Position numbers and translations under genes: made by a program
The notes under the pieces: model-generated
The model's input: only the letters and a program-made list of their open reading frames with translations
What the model was told of the DNA's origin: nothing
Database searches by the model: none
Assembly: GCF_014174495.1 (NCBI RefSeq)
Contig: NZ_JACJHR010000080.1
Location: 1 to 39,411, forward strand
From: Amycolatopsis echigonensis
GTDB lineage: Bacteria > Actinomycetota > Actinomycetes > Mycobacteriales > Pseudonocardiaceae
Length of the DNA: 39,411 bases
Reading direction: 5' to 3'
Shown here: one piece after another, positions 30,295 to 38,267 of the stretch
Numbering within the stretch: the first letter of the stretch is position 1
Layout of the letters: each line of letters starts with the position of its first letter

Positions 30295-31452
30295 ATGACG
30301 CTGCTGTTGACCCTGGACGACGGCTCTCTCCACCGGAAGCTCGCGGACGCCGTGGCGATCGCGCGGGAGGCCGTGCTGGAGGTAGCCCCCGCTGACCAGG
30401 TCGGCGAGCACGTCGGAGTGGAGCGCGAGGACGCGGTTTCCGCGAGCCACCTTTTCGAGGCCACGGTGCCCGGATACCGCGGCTGGCGCTGGTCGGTCAC
30501 CGTCGCGGTGGCCGGGCCGGACGAGCCGGTCACGGTGAGCGAGCTGGTGCTGCAGCCGGGCCCGGAGGCCTTGGTCGCGCCCGCCTGGGTGCCGTGGGAG
30601 CGGCGGGTGCGCGCCGGCGACCTCGGCGTCGGCGACCTGTTCCCCGCGGACAAGGACGATCCCCGCCTCTCGCCCGCGTACCTCCAGTCGGACGACCCGG
30701 CCGTCGAGGAAACGGCGATGGAGGTCGGCCTCGGCCGGGTCCACGTGCTTTCGCGCTACGGCAGGCTGGACGCGGCCGCCCGCTGGCACAGCGGCGAGTT
30801 CGGCCCGCGTTCGGACATGGCCCGCAGCGCGCCCGCGACCTGCGGGACCTGCGGTTTCTTCGTGCCGCTTGCCGGGTCGCTGCGCGGTTCGTTCGGCGCC
30901 TGCACGAACGACATCGCGCCCGCGGACGGGCATGTCGTGGACGTGGCTTACGGGTGCGGGGCGCATTCGGAGGTCCGGGTCGAAGTCACTTCCTCGGTCC
31001 CGGTCGCGGAACTGGTTTACGACGATTCGCTGATCGACTTCGCGCCGGCGCCAGAGGCAGCTCCTGAGCCGAGTGCGGTCGCGGACCCGGCGGTCGTGGA
31101 AGAGGCGGCGGCCGCGGCAGCGGAGGAGACCGCTGAGGTCGCGGTGGTGGAGCCGGAGGCGGCTGCGGAAGTGGCAGTCGAGGAGGCTGCTGCTGACGTG
31201 GCTCCGGACGCGGTTGCCGAGGAGCCTGCGGTCGAGGCCGAGGAGCCGGTGGAGAGCGCGGACGTCGTCGAGGCTTCGGCGGCGGGCACCGCTGCGGACG
31301 TGGTCGTCGAGGCAGTCGCGCCGGAAAGTGCTGAACCGACGGCGACCGAGGACGAGTCGTCCGCGGCTGCGACCGCCGAGCAGGAAGAAGCGTCCGGTCA
31401 CGAGGACTCCGCGCAGCAGAGCGACTCCGACGGGAGCGATGTCCTCCGGTGA
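30295..31452 (+). CDS. DUF3027 protein with acidic Ala/Glu-rich tail
   Basis: A 385-aa protein. Residues 1-~250 form the DUF3027 domain: DQVGEHVGVEREDAVSASHL, FEATVPGYRGWRWSVTVAVA, VPWERRVRAGDLGVGDLFPA, and a possible zinc site CGTCGFF (Cys183, 186), Cys203 and CGAH (Cys221, His224). The remaining ~130 residues are almost only Ala, Glu, Val, Asp and Ser and surely disordered. It matches Rv0877 by family and location. Function is unknown. ATG 30295 has CACAAT 7 bases upstream. The stop overlaps the GTG of the ATPase gene (GTGA), so the two are tightly coupled. Confidence 0.87.
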   Translation: MTLLLTLDDGSLHRKLADAVAIAREAVLEVAPADQVGEHVGVEREDAVSASHLFEATVPGYRGWRWSVTVAVAGPDEPVTVSELVLQPGPEALVAPAWVPWERRVRAGDLGVGDLFPADKDDPRLSPAYLQSDDPAVEETAMEVGLGRVHVLSRYGRLDAAARWHSGEFGPRSDMARSAPATCGTCGFFVPLAGSLRGSFGACTNDIAPADGHVVDVAYGCGAHSEVRVEVTSSVPVAELVYDDSLIDFAPAPEAAPEPSAVADPAVVEEAAAAAAEETAEVAVVEPEAAAEVAVEEAAADVAPDAVAEEPAVEAEEPVESADVVEASAAGTAADVVVEAVAPESAEPTATEDESSAAATAEQEEASGHEDSAQQSDSDGSDVLR

Positions 31453-34241
31453 ACGAAGTCGCCGGGGGAGCGGCTGATCCTTTCGGGACAGTCCGGTTGC
31501 GGGAAGCGGTTCTGAGCGCCTGGCGCGATTCGCCCACCCGCTTCACCGAGGACACCAACTCCGAACGCGACCTGCGCGTCGGCGCGTATCGCGACCGGTT
31601 GTTCGTCGAACTGGCGCAGAACGCCGCCGACGCCGCGCAACTCGCGGGCGAACCGGGGCGCATCCGAGTGTCCGTTGTGGACGGTGAACTGCGGTTCGCC
31701 AACACCGGCGCCCCGTTGGACACCCGAGGCGTCGAATCGCTGGCGTCCTTGCGGGCCTCGGCCAAGCAAGGAACGGTCGGCCGCTTCGGGGTCGGATTCG
31801 CGGCGGTGCTGACTGTCACCGACGAGCCTCGCGTGGTCTCCACCTCGGGCGGGGTCGCGTTTTCCGCGCAGCGCACCCGGGAGGAATCCGGCCGGGACGG
31901 CGACGTTCCGGTGCTGCGGCTGCCGTTTCCCATCACGGAACAGCCTGCTGACGGATTCGCCACCGAAGTGCGGTTGCCGCTGCGGGAATCCGGGCAGGGG
32001 CTGCTCGACGGCCTGGCGAACGAGATCGAAGACCTTCTGCTGGCCCTGCCGTGGCTCGCCGAGGCCGAAGTGGACGGTCGCAAGTGGACGCGAAGCGGCG
32101 AAGAGATCGTCGAGATCACTTCGCCGACCGGGCAACGGCGTTGGCTGAAGCACGGAGTCTGGGCGGTCCCAGTTGACGCCGACGGAGTGCCGCAGCCGCT
32201 CGAGGACGATCTGCTGCACGCGCCGACGCCCACCGACGAAGGATTGTCGCTCCCGGCTCGGTTGATTGCCGAAGTGCCGCTGGAGCCGTCTCGTCGCCGG
32301 GTGCTTCCTGGCGCGGAACTCACTCGCGCGCTGGAGAACGCGGCGAGTGAATACGTCGAGCTGGTGCGTGCGGTCAAGGCAGAGCACCGGCCAATCCTGG
32401 TGCCTGCCGCGGGTTTCCCGCAGTCCGCTGTGGACGCGCAGTTGAAAGACCTGGTGTACGCCGCGCTCGCGCAGGAACCCTGGCTGGCCACTGTGGACGG
32501 TCAGGAAGTCTCCGGGCAGCAGGCGCGGGTGCTCGACATCGACGGGCTGGCTCCGCTGCTGGCCGACGTCATTCCGGGTCTCGTGCGGGCAGACCCGCGG
32601 TTGCTCAAGCCGGTGTCCGCGCACCTTCTCGGCATCGGTGACGTCCTCGAAGTCCTGACCGGCATTGACCGCGAACCCGACTGGTGGCGGAAGCTGTACG
32701 CGGAGCTGGCGGTCGCGATCGAGAGTCACGCGCTCAGCGCGAATCAACTGGACGGGCTGCCGGTTCCGTTGTCGGACGGGCGGACGTTGCCGGGCGTCAA
32801 GGGCGCGCTGCTCGTCGACGGCAGCAGCGAACTGCGCGAGCTTCTATCCGATGTGGACGTTCCTGGTCTCCGGCTGGTGCACCCAGGCGCGGCGCACCAA
32901 TTGCTGGAACTGTTGGGAGCCAAGCACGCTGACGCGCGTCAGCTGCTCGAAGCGGAACAGCTGCGGTACGCGGTGGAGCACAGCGTCGCCGACGTTCAGT
33001 CCGGTTTGGACGGAATGAACCTCGCCGGTGCGGTGCTCCGGCTCGTCACGGATTGCGGTGATCAGGCACCGGAGTGGATCGGTGCGTTGGCGCTGCCCGC
33101 GGAGGACGGCTGGCGGCGCGCGGACGAGCTGGTGCTGCCGACGTCGCCGTTGCTGGACGTGATCGACCCCGAGGTATTCGAACCCGACGGCGCGCTTTCC
33201 GTGCTGGACGAGGAATTCGCCGAGGACTGGCCGACCGAAACCCTCGTCGCCGCGAAGGTGCTCGATTCGTTCGCCGTCGTGCTGGACGAGGAACCGCACG
33301 AGCCCGACCACAACCTGCCGGACGAAGAGCAGTGGTGGGATTCGTTCGAGCAGCCGCCGACGACCGTCGTGTCGATCCGGGACCTCGACCTCGTCGCGGA
33401 CGACGCCTGGCCGGACGCGCTCCGGCTGATCGCGTCCCGTCCGGAAACGTGGCAGGCGCTGCACAGCCCGGACGGCCACGCGGGCTGGTGGCTCGCGCGG
33501 TACGCCCTGCTGGCCGGGGAAGCCCCCGGCTCGTGGCGGCTCGCTTCGGCGACCGAGCTGGCCGGGCTGTACGACCCGGTGCCGGACCTGGACCTGAGCG
33601 ACGATCTGCTCCGCGCGGTCGGCGTCCGGACCGGGCTGGAGCTGGAGACCGCGGAAGACGTCACCGATCTGCTCGAACGGCTCGGTGATCCGCAGCGGAC
33701 GCCGACGCCGGGGCTGGTGGCCCGCGCACACGCGGCGTTGGTGGCCGCACCGGTAGACATCGCCGAGGTCGACGCGCCCGCACGAGTTCGCGCGGCGGAC
33801 GGAAGCGTCGTCGAGGACGCCGTGGTGCTGGACGTGCCGTGGGTCGCGGCGGCCCTCGACCCGGCGAAGATCGTCGTCGCGCCGACCGAACCGGAGCGGC
33901 TGGCGGAACTCCTCGACGTCCCGGTCGCGAGCAGCCTCAAGGCCGAGCTCGACAGCACCGGCGAGTACGTCGCGTGGGCCGACCTGCCCGCCCTCGCGCT
34001 CGCTGCGGACCAACTCGGCATCGCAGTGCCGGACGGCGGCGTGCTGCTGCACGACCCGCTCACCGTGACCGTCGACGGCGAAACCGCTGAGGTGCCGTGG
34101 TGGTCCGACGACCGGCTGCACGCCGCGGACACGTCCGAAGGGCTGGCGCGCGCCTTCGCCTGGGCGAGCGACCACTGGGCCGAGCGCTACCGCATCACCG
34201 CGCTGCTGGAAGACCCCGCGCCGCGCACCCTGCTGAACTGA
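31449..34241 (+). CDS. GHKL ATPase (sacsin/Hsp90-like), 930 aa
   Basis: A large cytosolic protein with one N-terminal GHKL ATP-binding domain (residues ~35-200). N-box LFVELAQNAADAA has Glu54, Asn58 and Asp61; G1-like FANTGAPLD replaces the usual DNG; G2 box is GRFGVGFAAVL at 111-121. SLASLRASAKQG is sacsin/Hsp90-like. The remaining ~700 residues have no recognised domain, are acidic and Leu/Ala-rich, and may be repeats of a sacsin-like scaffold. A chaperone-like role is inferred from the fold only. It starts by GTGA overlap with DUF3027. It ends 33 bases before the convergent DUF2530 gene. Local use of TTG and GAA codons in its middle part is somewhat higher than in its neighbours. Confidence 0.85.
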   Translation: MNEVAGGAADPFGTVRLREAVLSAWRDSPTRFTEDTNSERDLRVGAYRDRLFVELAQNAADAAQLAGEPGRIRVSVVDGELRFANTGAPLDTRGVESLASLRASAKQGTVGRFGVGFAAVLTVTDEPRVVSTSGGVAFSAQRTREESGRDGDVPVLRLPFPITEQPADGFATEVRLPLRESGQGLLDGLANEIEDLLLALPWLAEAEVDGRKWTRSGEEIVEITSPTGQRRWLKHGVWAVPVDADGVPQPLEDDLLHAPTPTDEGLSLPARLIAEVPLEPSRRRVLPGAELTRALENAASEYVELVRAVKAEHRPILVPAAGFPQSAVDAQLKDLVYAALAQEPWLATVDGQEVSGQQARVLDIDGLAPLLADVIPGLVRADPRLLKPVSAHLLGIGDVLEVLTGIDREPDWWRKLYAELAVAIESHALSANQLDGLPVPLSDGRTLPGVKGALLVDGSSELRELLSDVDVPGLRLVHPGAAHQLLELLGAKHADARQLLEAEQLRYAVEHSVADVQSGLDGMNLAGAVLRLVTDCGDQAPEWIGALALPAEDGWRRADELVLPTSPLLDVIDPEVFEPDGALSVLDEEFAEDWPTETLVAAKVLDSFAVVLDEEPHEPDHNLPDEEQWWDSFEQPPTTVVSIRDLDLVADDAWPDALRLIASRPETWQALHSPDGHAGWWLARYALLAGEAPGSWRLASATELAGLYDPVPDLDLSDDLLRAVGVRTGLELETAEDVTDLLERLGDPQRTPTPGLVARAHAALVAAPVDIAEVDAPARVRAADGSVVEDAVVLDVPWVAAALDPAKIVVAPTEPERLAELLDVPVASSLKAELDSTGEYVAWADLPALALAADQLGIAVPDGGVLLHDPLTVTVDGETAEVPWWSDDRLHAADTSEGLARAFAWASDHWAERYRITALLEDPAPRTLLN

Positions 34242-34251
34242 CGTCCGCGAA

Positions 34252-34267
34252 GCCGGTCAAAACCGGC
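34252..34267. terminator. Hairpin between the ATPase and DUF2530 genes
   Basis: GCCGGT-CAAA-ACCGGC, a perfect 6-bp stem with a tetraloop, lies between two convergent stops only 33 bases apart. It is a small but well-placed bidirectional terminator. Confidence 0.5.
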
Positions 34268-34274
34268 GAGAACC

Positions 34275-34541
34275 TCAGAGCCGCTGCGCCGACTTCGACC
34301 CGCGCCGAGCCGCCGCGCGCTGCCAGAAAATGATCCCGAACCCGATGAACCCGAGCGCGATCCCGGCGAGACACGTCTGCACCCACACGCCCCCGCTGGT
34401 GAAGAAAAGCACCACGAGCGCGACAAGCCAGAGCGCAGTACCTACGATCACCACCGGCGTCAGGTCGGTGAGCCGCTTCGGCAGGTCCGGCGTGTGCCGC
34501 AAGGCGGCCGGAGCGTCCGGGGCACTGGTCGGTTCGTCCAC
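34275..34541 (-). CDS. DUF2530 small membrane protein
   Basis: An 88-aa protein with two membrane helices (LTPVVIVGTALWLVALVVLF; VQTCLAGIALGFIGFGIIFW) and a basic C-terminus QRAAARRGSKSAQRL, matching DUF2530 (Rv0879c). The GTG at 34541 has TAAGCT exactly 7 bases upstream and no ribosome site, so the message is probably leaderless. Function is unknown. It is divergent from the purine permease gene by 44 bases. Confidence 0.85.
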   Translation of the reverse strand: MDEPTSAPDAPAALRHTPDLPKRLTDLTPVVIVGTALWLVALVVLFFTSGGVWVQTCLAGIALGFIGFGIIFWQRAAARRGSKSAQRL

Positions 34542-34585
34542 GACGCAGAGCTTACCCGGACGGAAACAGCGAGACAGGCGGGCAA

Positions 34586-36049
34586 ATGGCGGAGCAGCGC
34601 GAACGGACCGGGTCCACTCTGGACCGCTTCTTCCGGATCAGCGAACGCGGGTCGAGCCCCGGACGGGAGATCCGCGGCGGCGTGGTCACGTTCGTGACGA
34701 TGGCCTACATCGTGGTCCTCAACCCGTTGATCATCGGCAGTTTCGCGGCCAATACCCCGTCCGCGCACAAGGACGTGCTCGGCCACATCCTGCCGGTGCC
34801 GCAGGTCGCCGCGGTGACCGCGCTGGTCGCCGGCGTGCTGACGATCCTGATGGGCCTGGTCGCGAACTACCCGTTCGGCATCGCCACCGGCCTCGGCATC
34901 AACAGCCTGCTCTCCGTCACCATCGCGCCGCAGATGAGCTGGCCGGAGGCGATGGGCTTGGTGGTCATCGAGGGCGTGATCATCGTCCTGCTCGTGCTCA
35001 CCGGGTTCCGCACCGCGGTGTTCCGCGCCGTGCCGCCCGCGCTGAAATCGGCGATCGCGGTCGGCATCGGGCTCTTCATCTGCCTGATCGGACTGGTCGA
35101 CGCCGGGTTCGTGCGCCGGCTCCCGGACGACGCGCACACCACGGTGCCGGTCGGGCTCGGCATCGGCGGCTCCATCGCCTCGTGGCCGACCGCGGTGTTC
35201 GTCGTCGGGCTGCTGCTCACCGCGGTCCTCGTGGCCAAGCGGATCAAGGGCGCGATCCTGATCGGCGTGCTCGGCTCGACCGTGCTCGCGATCGTGGTCG
35301 AGGCGATCGTGAAGGCCGGGCCGTCGAACGGCACCGACCCGAAGGGCTGGAACCTCGGCTACCCGGCATTGCCGCAGAAGGTCGTCGGCCTGCCGGACCT
35401 GTCGCTGGTCGGCGACGTGTCCTTCGGCGCGTGGACCCGGCTTCCGATCATCACCGTGGTGCTGCTGGTCTTCACCCTCGTGCTCGCCGATTTCTTCGAC
35501 GCCATGGGCACGATGACCGGCCTCGGCAAGGAAGCCGGACTGGTGGACAAGGACGGTCAGCTGCCGAACGTCGGCAAGGCGCTGTTCGTCGAAGGTCTCG
35601 CGGGCGCGGCCGGCGGGTTCGGCTCGGCCAGCTCGAACACGGTGTTCGTGGAATCCGCGTCCGGCATCGCGGAGGGCGCGCGGACCGGCCTGGCGAACAT
35701 CGTGACCGGCCTGCTGTTCATCGCGGCGATGTTCCTGACCCCGCTGTACCAGGTCGTGCCGGTCGAGGCCGCCGCCCCGGCGCTCGTGGTGGTGGGCGCG
35801 CTGATGATGGCGCAGGTCCGCGACATCGACTTCACCGATTTCAAGATCGCGCTGCCCGCGTTCCTGACCATCGTGGTCATGCCGTTCACCTACTCGATCG
35901 CCAACGGCATCGGCGCCGGATTCGTGAGCTACGTCGTGATCCACGCAGTGACCGGCAACGCCAGGAAGGTGCACCCGCTGATGTGGGTGATCGCGGTGGC
36001 GTTCGTCGCCTACTTCGCCGTCGGGCCGATCCAGGCCGCGCTCAGCTGA
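34586..36049 (+). CDS. NCS2-type purine permease (AzgA/GhxP-like)
   Basis: A 487-aa transporter with about 12-14 membrane segments, of the AzgA branch of the nucleobase:cation symporter-2 (xanthine/uracil) superfamily, which imports hypoxanthine, guanine or adenine. Family marks: GGVVTFVTMAYIVVLNPLII, NYPFGIATGLGINSLLSVTI, LPALKSAIAVGIGLF-type motif (PPALKSAIAVGIGLF), VFTLVLADFFDAMGTMTGLG and AGAAGGFGSASSNTVFVESA. The ATG at 34586 has AGGCGGG just upstream. It stands alone between DUF2530 and the MarR-MFS pair. Exact substrate is not readable. Confidence 0.93.
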   Translation: MAEQRERTGSTLDRFFRISERGSSPGREIRGGVVTFVTMAYIVVLNPLIIGSFAANTPSAHKDVLGHILPVPQVAAVTALVAGVLTILMGLVANYPFGIATGLGINSLLSVTIAPQMSWPEAMGLVVIEGVIIVLLVLTGFRTAVFRAVPPALKSAIAVGIGLFICLIGLVDAGFVRRLPDDAHTTVPVGLGIGGSIASWPTAVFVVGLLLTAVLVAKRIKGAILIGVLGSTVLAIVVEAIVKAGPSNGTDPKGWNLGYPALPQKVVGLPDLSLVGDVSFGAWTRLPIITVVLLVFTLVLADFFDAMGTMTGLGKEAGLVDKDGQLPNVGKALFVEGLAGAAGGFGSASSNTVFVESASGIAEGARTGLANIVTGLLFIAAMFLTPLYQVVPVEAAAPALVVVGALMMAQVRDIDFTDFKIALPAFLTIVVMPFTYSIANGIGAGFVSYVVIHAVTGNARKVHPLMWVIAVAFVAYFAVGPIQAALS

Positions 36050-36092
36050 CCGGCGTAGACCGGCGGCGCAGGTCGTGAGGTATGCTAACTAT

Positions 36093-36524
36093 ATGTCCGG
36101 CGACCCGCACGAGCGTTCCTTGGCGAGCCGCTTGCGTCTCGCGGTGGTGCGGCTCAATCGCAGGCTCCGGGCACAGCGGGTGGCTGACGACGTGTCGCTC
36201 ACGCAGATCGCGGCGTTGTCCACCCTGCACAAATGCGGTCCGCTGACCCCCGGTCAGCTCGCCGCGAAGGAAGGCGTCCAGCCGCCCTCGATGACGAGGG
36301 TCATCGCCGCGCTCGAGGAGATGGGGTTCGTCGAACGCAGGCCGCACCCGACCGACGGCCGTCAGGCCATCGTCGAGCTGTCCGACGACGGGCTCGCGTT
36401 CGTGCGCAAGGCCATCTCGGTGCGGGAGGCGTGGCTGGACCGGCAACTGGCCGAACTCGGCGAGGAAGAGCTCGAAGTGCTCTCCCGCGCCGCCGAGATC
36501 ATCGACAGGATGGCGGGGAACTAG
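36093..36524 (+). CDS. MarR-family regulator (Rv0880-like)
   Basis: A 143-aa winged-helix regulator: LASRLRLAVVRLNRRLRAQR, LTQIAALSTLHKCGPLTPGQ, LAAKEGVQPPSMTRVIAALE and FVERRPHPTDGRQAIVELSD. ATG 36093 was chosen because TATGCT lies 6 bases before it; GTG 36075 would add six residues without support. The promoter DNA (TATGCTAACTATA) is unusually A/T-rich here and may also hold its own binding site. The MFS gene begins 5 bases after its stop, so it probably controls that exporter. Confidence 0.9.
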   Translation: MSGDPHERSLASRLRLAVVRLNRRLRAQRVADDVSLTQIAALSTLHKCGPLTPGQLAAKEGVQPPSMTRVIAALEEMGFVERRPHPTDGRQAIVELSDDGLAFVRKAISVREAWLDRQLAELGEEELEVLSRAAEIIDRMAGN

Positions 36525-36529
36525 CACAG

Positions 36530-37969
36530 GTGACGACCACGGGTAGCGAAACAGCAGGATGTCCGGCCCAATCCACTGCTACCCGGGACACGGCACCGCC
36601 GCCGTCCAGTTCCGCCCCGCCCGGCCCCCGTTCCGCTCCGGCCGGGAAATCGTCTTCCGCACCGAAGACCAGCGACACCGCGGAAAGCACTGAAACCAAG
36701 ACCAGGCGCACGATGTTTTCGTCGCTGCGCGTGCGGAACTACCGGCTGTTCTTCACCGGCCAGGTGATCTCGAACATCGGCACCTGGATGCAGCGCATCG
36801 CACAGGACTGGCTGGTGTTCACGCTGTCGGGCAACAACCCGGTGGCGCTCGGCGTCGCGGTCGCGCTGCAGTTCATCCCGACGCTGCTGTTGTCGCTGTG
36901 GGCGGGCGTGCTCGCCGACCGCGTCGACAAGCGCAAGCTGCTGATGATCATCCAGTCGGTGAACTGCCTGCAGGCCGTGCTGCTCGGCGTGCTCGACCTG
37001 ACCGGCGTCGCCCAGCTGTGGCACGTCTACCTGCTGTGCGTGATGCTCGGGACGACCTCGGCGATCGAGGTGCCGACGCGGCAGTCGTTCGTCGCCGAGA
37101 TGGTCGGCCGCGACCAGGTGGCGAACGCGGTCGCGCTGAACTCGTCGATTTTCAACATGGCCCGCATCGTCGGACCGGCCATCGCCGGATTCGCGATCAC
37201 CTGGGTCGGCACCGGCTGGCTGTTCATCGCGAACGCGGTGAGCACGGTCGCGGTGATCACCGGGCTCGCGTTGATGAACCCGGCGAAGCTGTTCCGCGGC
37301 CCGGCGATCCCGCGCGCGAAGGGGCAGCTGGCGGAGGGCCTGCGCTACGTGCGCGGGCGGCCGGACCTGGTGACCGTGATGGTGCTGATGTTCTTCGTCA
37401 GCACGTTCGGCATCACCTACTTCACGTCGCTGCCGATCGTCGCCGCGAACGTCTTCCACACCCAAGCCGACGGGTACGGCCTGCTGTCGACGCTCGTCGC
37501 GGTCGGCACCTTCACCGGCGCGCTGGCGTCCGCGCGGCGCGGGGTCAAGAGCCGGCCCAGGGTGCGGCTGATGCTGGTGTCGGCGGGGCTGCTCGGGGTG
37601 TTCGAGTTCGGCACCGCGTTCATGCCGACCTACCTGGCGTTCGGGATCGGGCTGATCCCGCTCGGGTTCGCCACGATCACCTTCCTGAACACGGCGAACG
37701 CGCTGGTGCAGACGTCGGTGTCGCCGGAGATGCGTGGTCGCGTGATGGGCATCTACGTGCTGGTGCTGATCGGCGGGAACCCGATCGGCGGGCCGATGAC
37801 CGGCTGGATGGCCGACGCGTTCGGCGGCCGGTCGCCGTTCTACATCGGCGGCGCGATTTCGGCGATCGCGGCGGTGGTGTGCGCGGTGGTGCTGATCCGG
37901 CGCGGCGGCGTCCGGTGGCCCCGACGGCTGGGCAACGGTCTGCGGATCCTGCCGCGGGAACGGGTCTGA
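36530..37969 (+). CDS. MFS exporter (MFS_3/EntS-like)
   Basis: A 479-aa efflux-type transporter with 12 expected membrane segments. The first ~60 residues are Ser/Pro/Thr/Ala-rich and probably disordered; the transporter begins at FSSLRVRNYRLFFTGQVISN. Further marks: IGTWMQRIAQDWLVFTLSGN, the loop WAGVLADRVDKRKLLMIIQS, EVPTRQSFVAEMVGR, and SVSPEMRGRVMGIYVLVLIG with PIGGPMTGWMAD. This group includes enterobactin exporter EntS and many drug exporters; the substrate is unknown. It starts at GTG 36530, coupled to the MarR gene. A DtxR/IdeR box lies 100 bases after its stop but faces away from it. Confidence 0.9.
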   Translation: MTTTGSETAGCPAQSTATRDTAPPPSSSAPPGPRSAPAGKSSSAPKTSDTAESTETKTRRTMFSSLRVRNYRLFFTGQVISNIGTWMQRIAQDWLVFTLSGNNPVALGVAVALQFIPTLLLSLWAGVLADRVDKRKLLMIIQSVNCLQAVLLGVLDLTGVAQLWHVYLLCVMLGTTSAIEVPTRQSFVAEMVGRDQVANAVALNSSIFNMARIVGPAIAGFAITWVGTGWLFIANAVSTVAVITGLALMNPAKLFRGPAIPRAKGQLAEGLRYVRGRPDLVTVMVLMFFVSTFGITYFTSLPIVAANVFHTQADGYGLLSTLVAVGTFTGALASARRGVKSRPRVRLMLVSAGLLGVFEFGTAFMPTYLAFGIGLIPLGFATITFLNTANALVQTSVSPEMRGRVMGIYVLVLIGGNPIGGPMTGWMADAFGGRSPFYIGGAISAIAAVVCAVVLIRRGGVRWPRRLGNGLRILPRERV

Positions 37970-38068
37970 CCTGCGGGAATGGCTGGCGGGGCAGTGGAGA
38001 CCCGGCGAAAGTCGTCACTCGCGCGGGTGAGACTGAGGTCTCCGGTGGGACAGCCTTGCTTCTACTGG

Positions 38069-38087
38069 TGAGGTTAGGCTAACCTCA
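38069..38087. promoter_or_regulatory. DtxR/IdeR iron box
   Basis: TGAGGTTAGGCTAACCTCA matches the iron-box consensus TTAGGTTAGGCTAACCTAA at 17 of 19 positions and is a perfect palindrome apart from its centre. It overlaps a candidate promoter (TTGCTT at 38056-38061, 18 bases, TAACCT at 38080-38085). Iron-loaded IdeR would therefore block transcription starting near 38091 on the plus strand. Confidence 0.85.
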
Positions 38088-38090
38088 TAC

Positions 38091-38178
38091 ATGTCCGCTT
38101 CGTGGTGGGAGCGGCAGTCAGTTCGGGAACGGACAGAGCCCCGCACCCTGGGAACCCCGGGAGGCGGGGCTCTGTTCA
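38091..38178 (+). ncRNA. Candidate iron-regulated small RNA
   Basis: The promoter under the iron box would start RNA near 38091. A hairpin follows at 38133-38175: ACAGAGCCCCGC and GCGGGGCTCTGT, a perfect 12-bp stem with a 19-base loop. The product would be about 85-90 nt. No credible ORF lies downstream: the frame opened by ATG 38091 runs through the hairpin and a palindromic repeat into DNA antisense to the acetyltransferase gene. Both flanking genes converge on this spot, so the box serves neither. Mycobacteria have an IdeR-controlled sRNA, MrsI; whether this is related cannot be judged. The hairpin could instead be only a terminator of the flanking genes. Confidence 0.45.
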
Positions 38179-38225
38179 TGGTCGGGGCTGTTCCTCGTGA
38201 GGGCAAGGGCGTTCAGCGGGTGGAT

Positions 38226-38267
38226 CGTGAGCGTTCACCGCGGCGAGAACCGCGGCGAACGCTCACG
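38226..38267. repeat. 42-nt palindromic intergenic repeat, copy 2
   Basis: Outer arms CGTGAGCG and CGCTCACG, with the same central AGAACCGCG as copy 1 at 10489-10530. Relative to copy 1, pairs 7/36 and 13/30 both change from T-A to C-G, so pairing is kept. It overlaps the last codon and TGA stop of the acetyltransferase gene on the minus strand. Confidence 0.7.

Noticed and set aside
29467..31401. Long minus-strand frame extending the glutaminyl-cyclase gene upstream to 31401
   Set aside because: The extension is antisense to DUF3027 and Arg/His-rich; the lipoprotein signal begins at GTG 30243.
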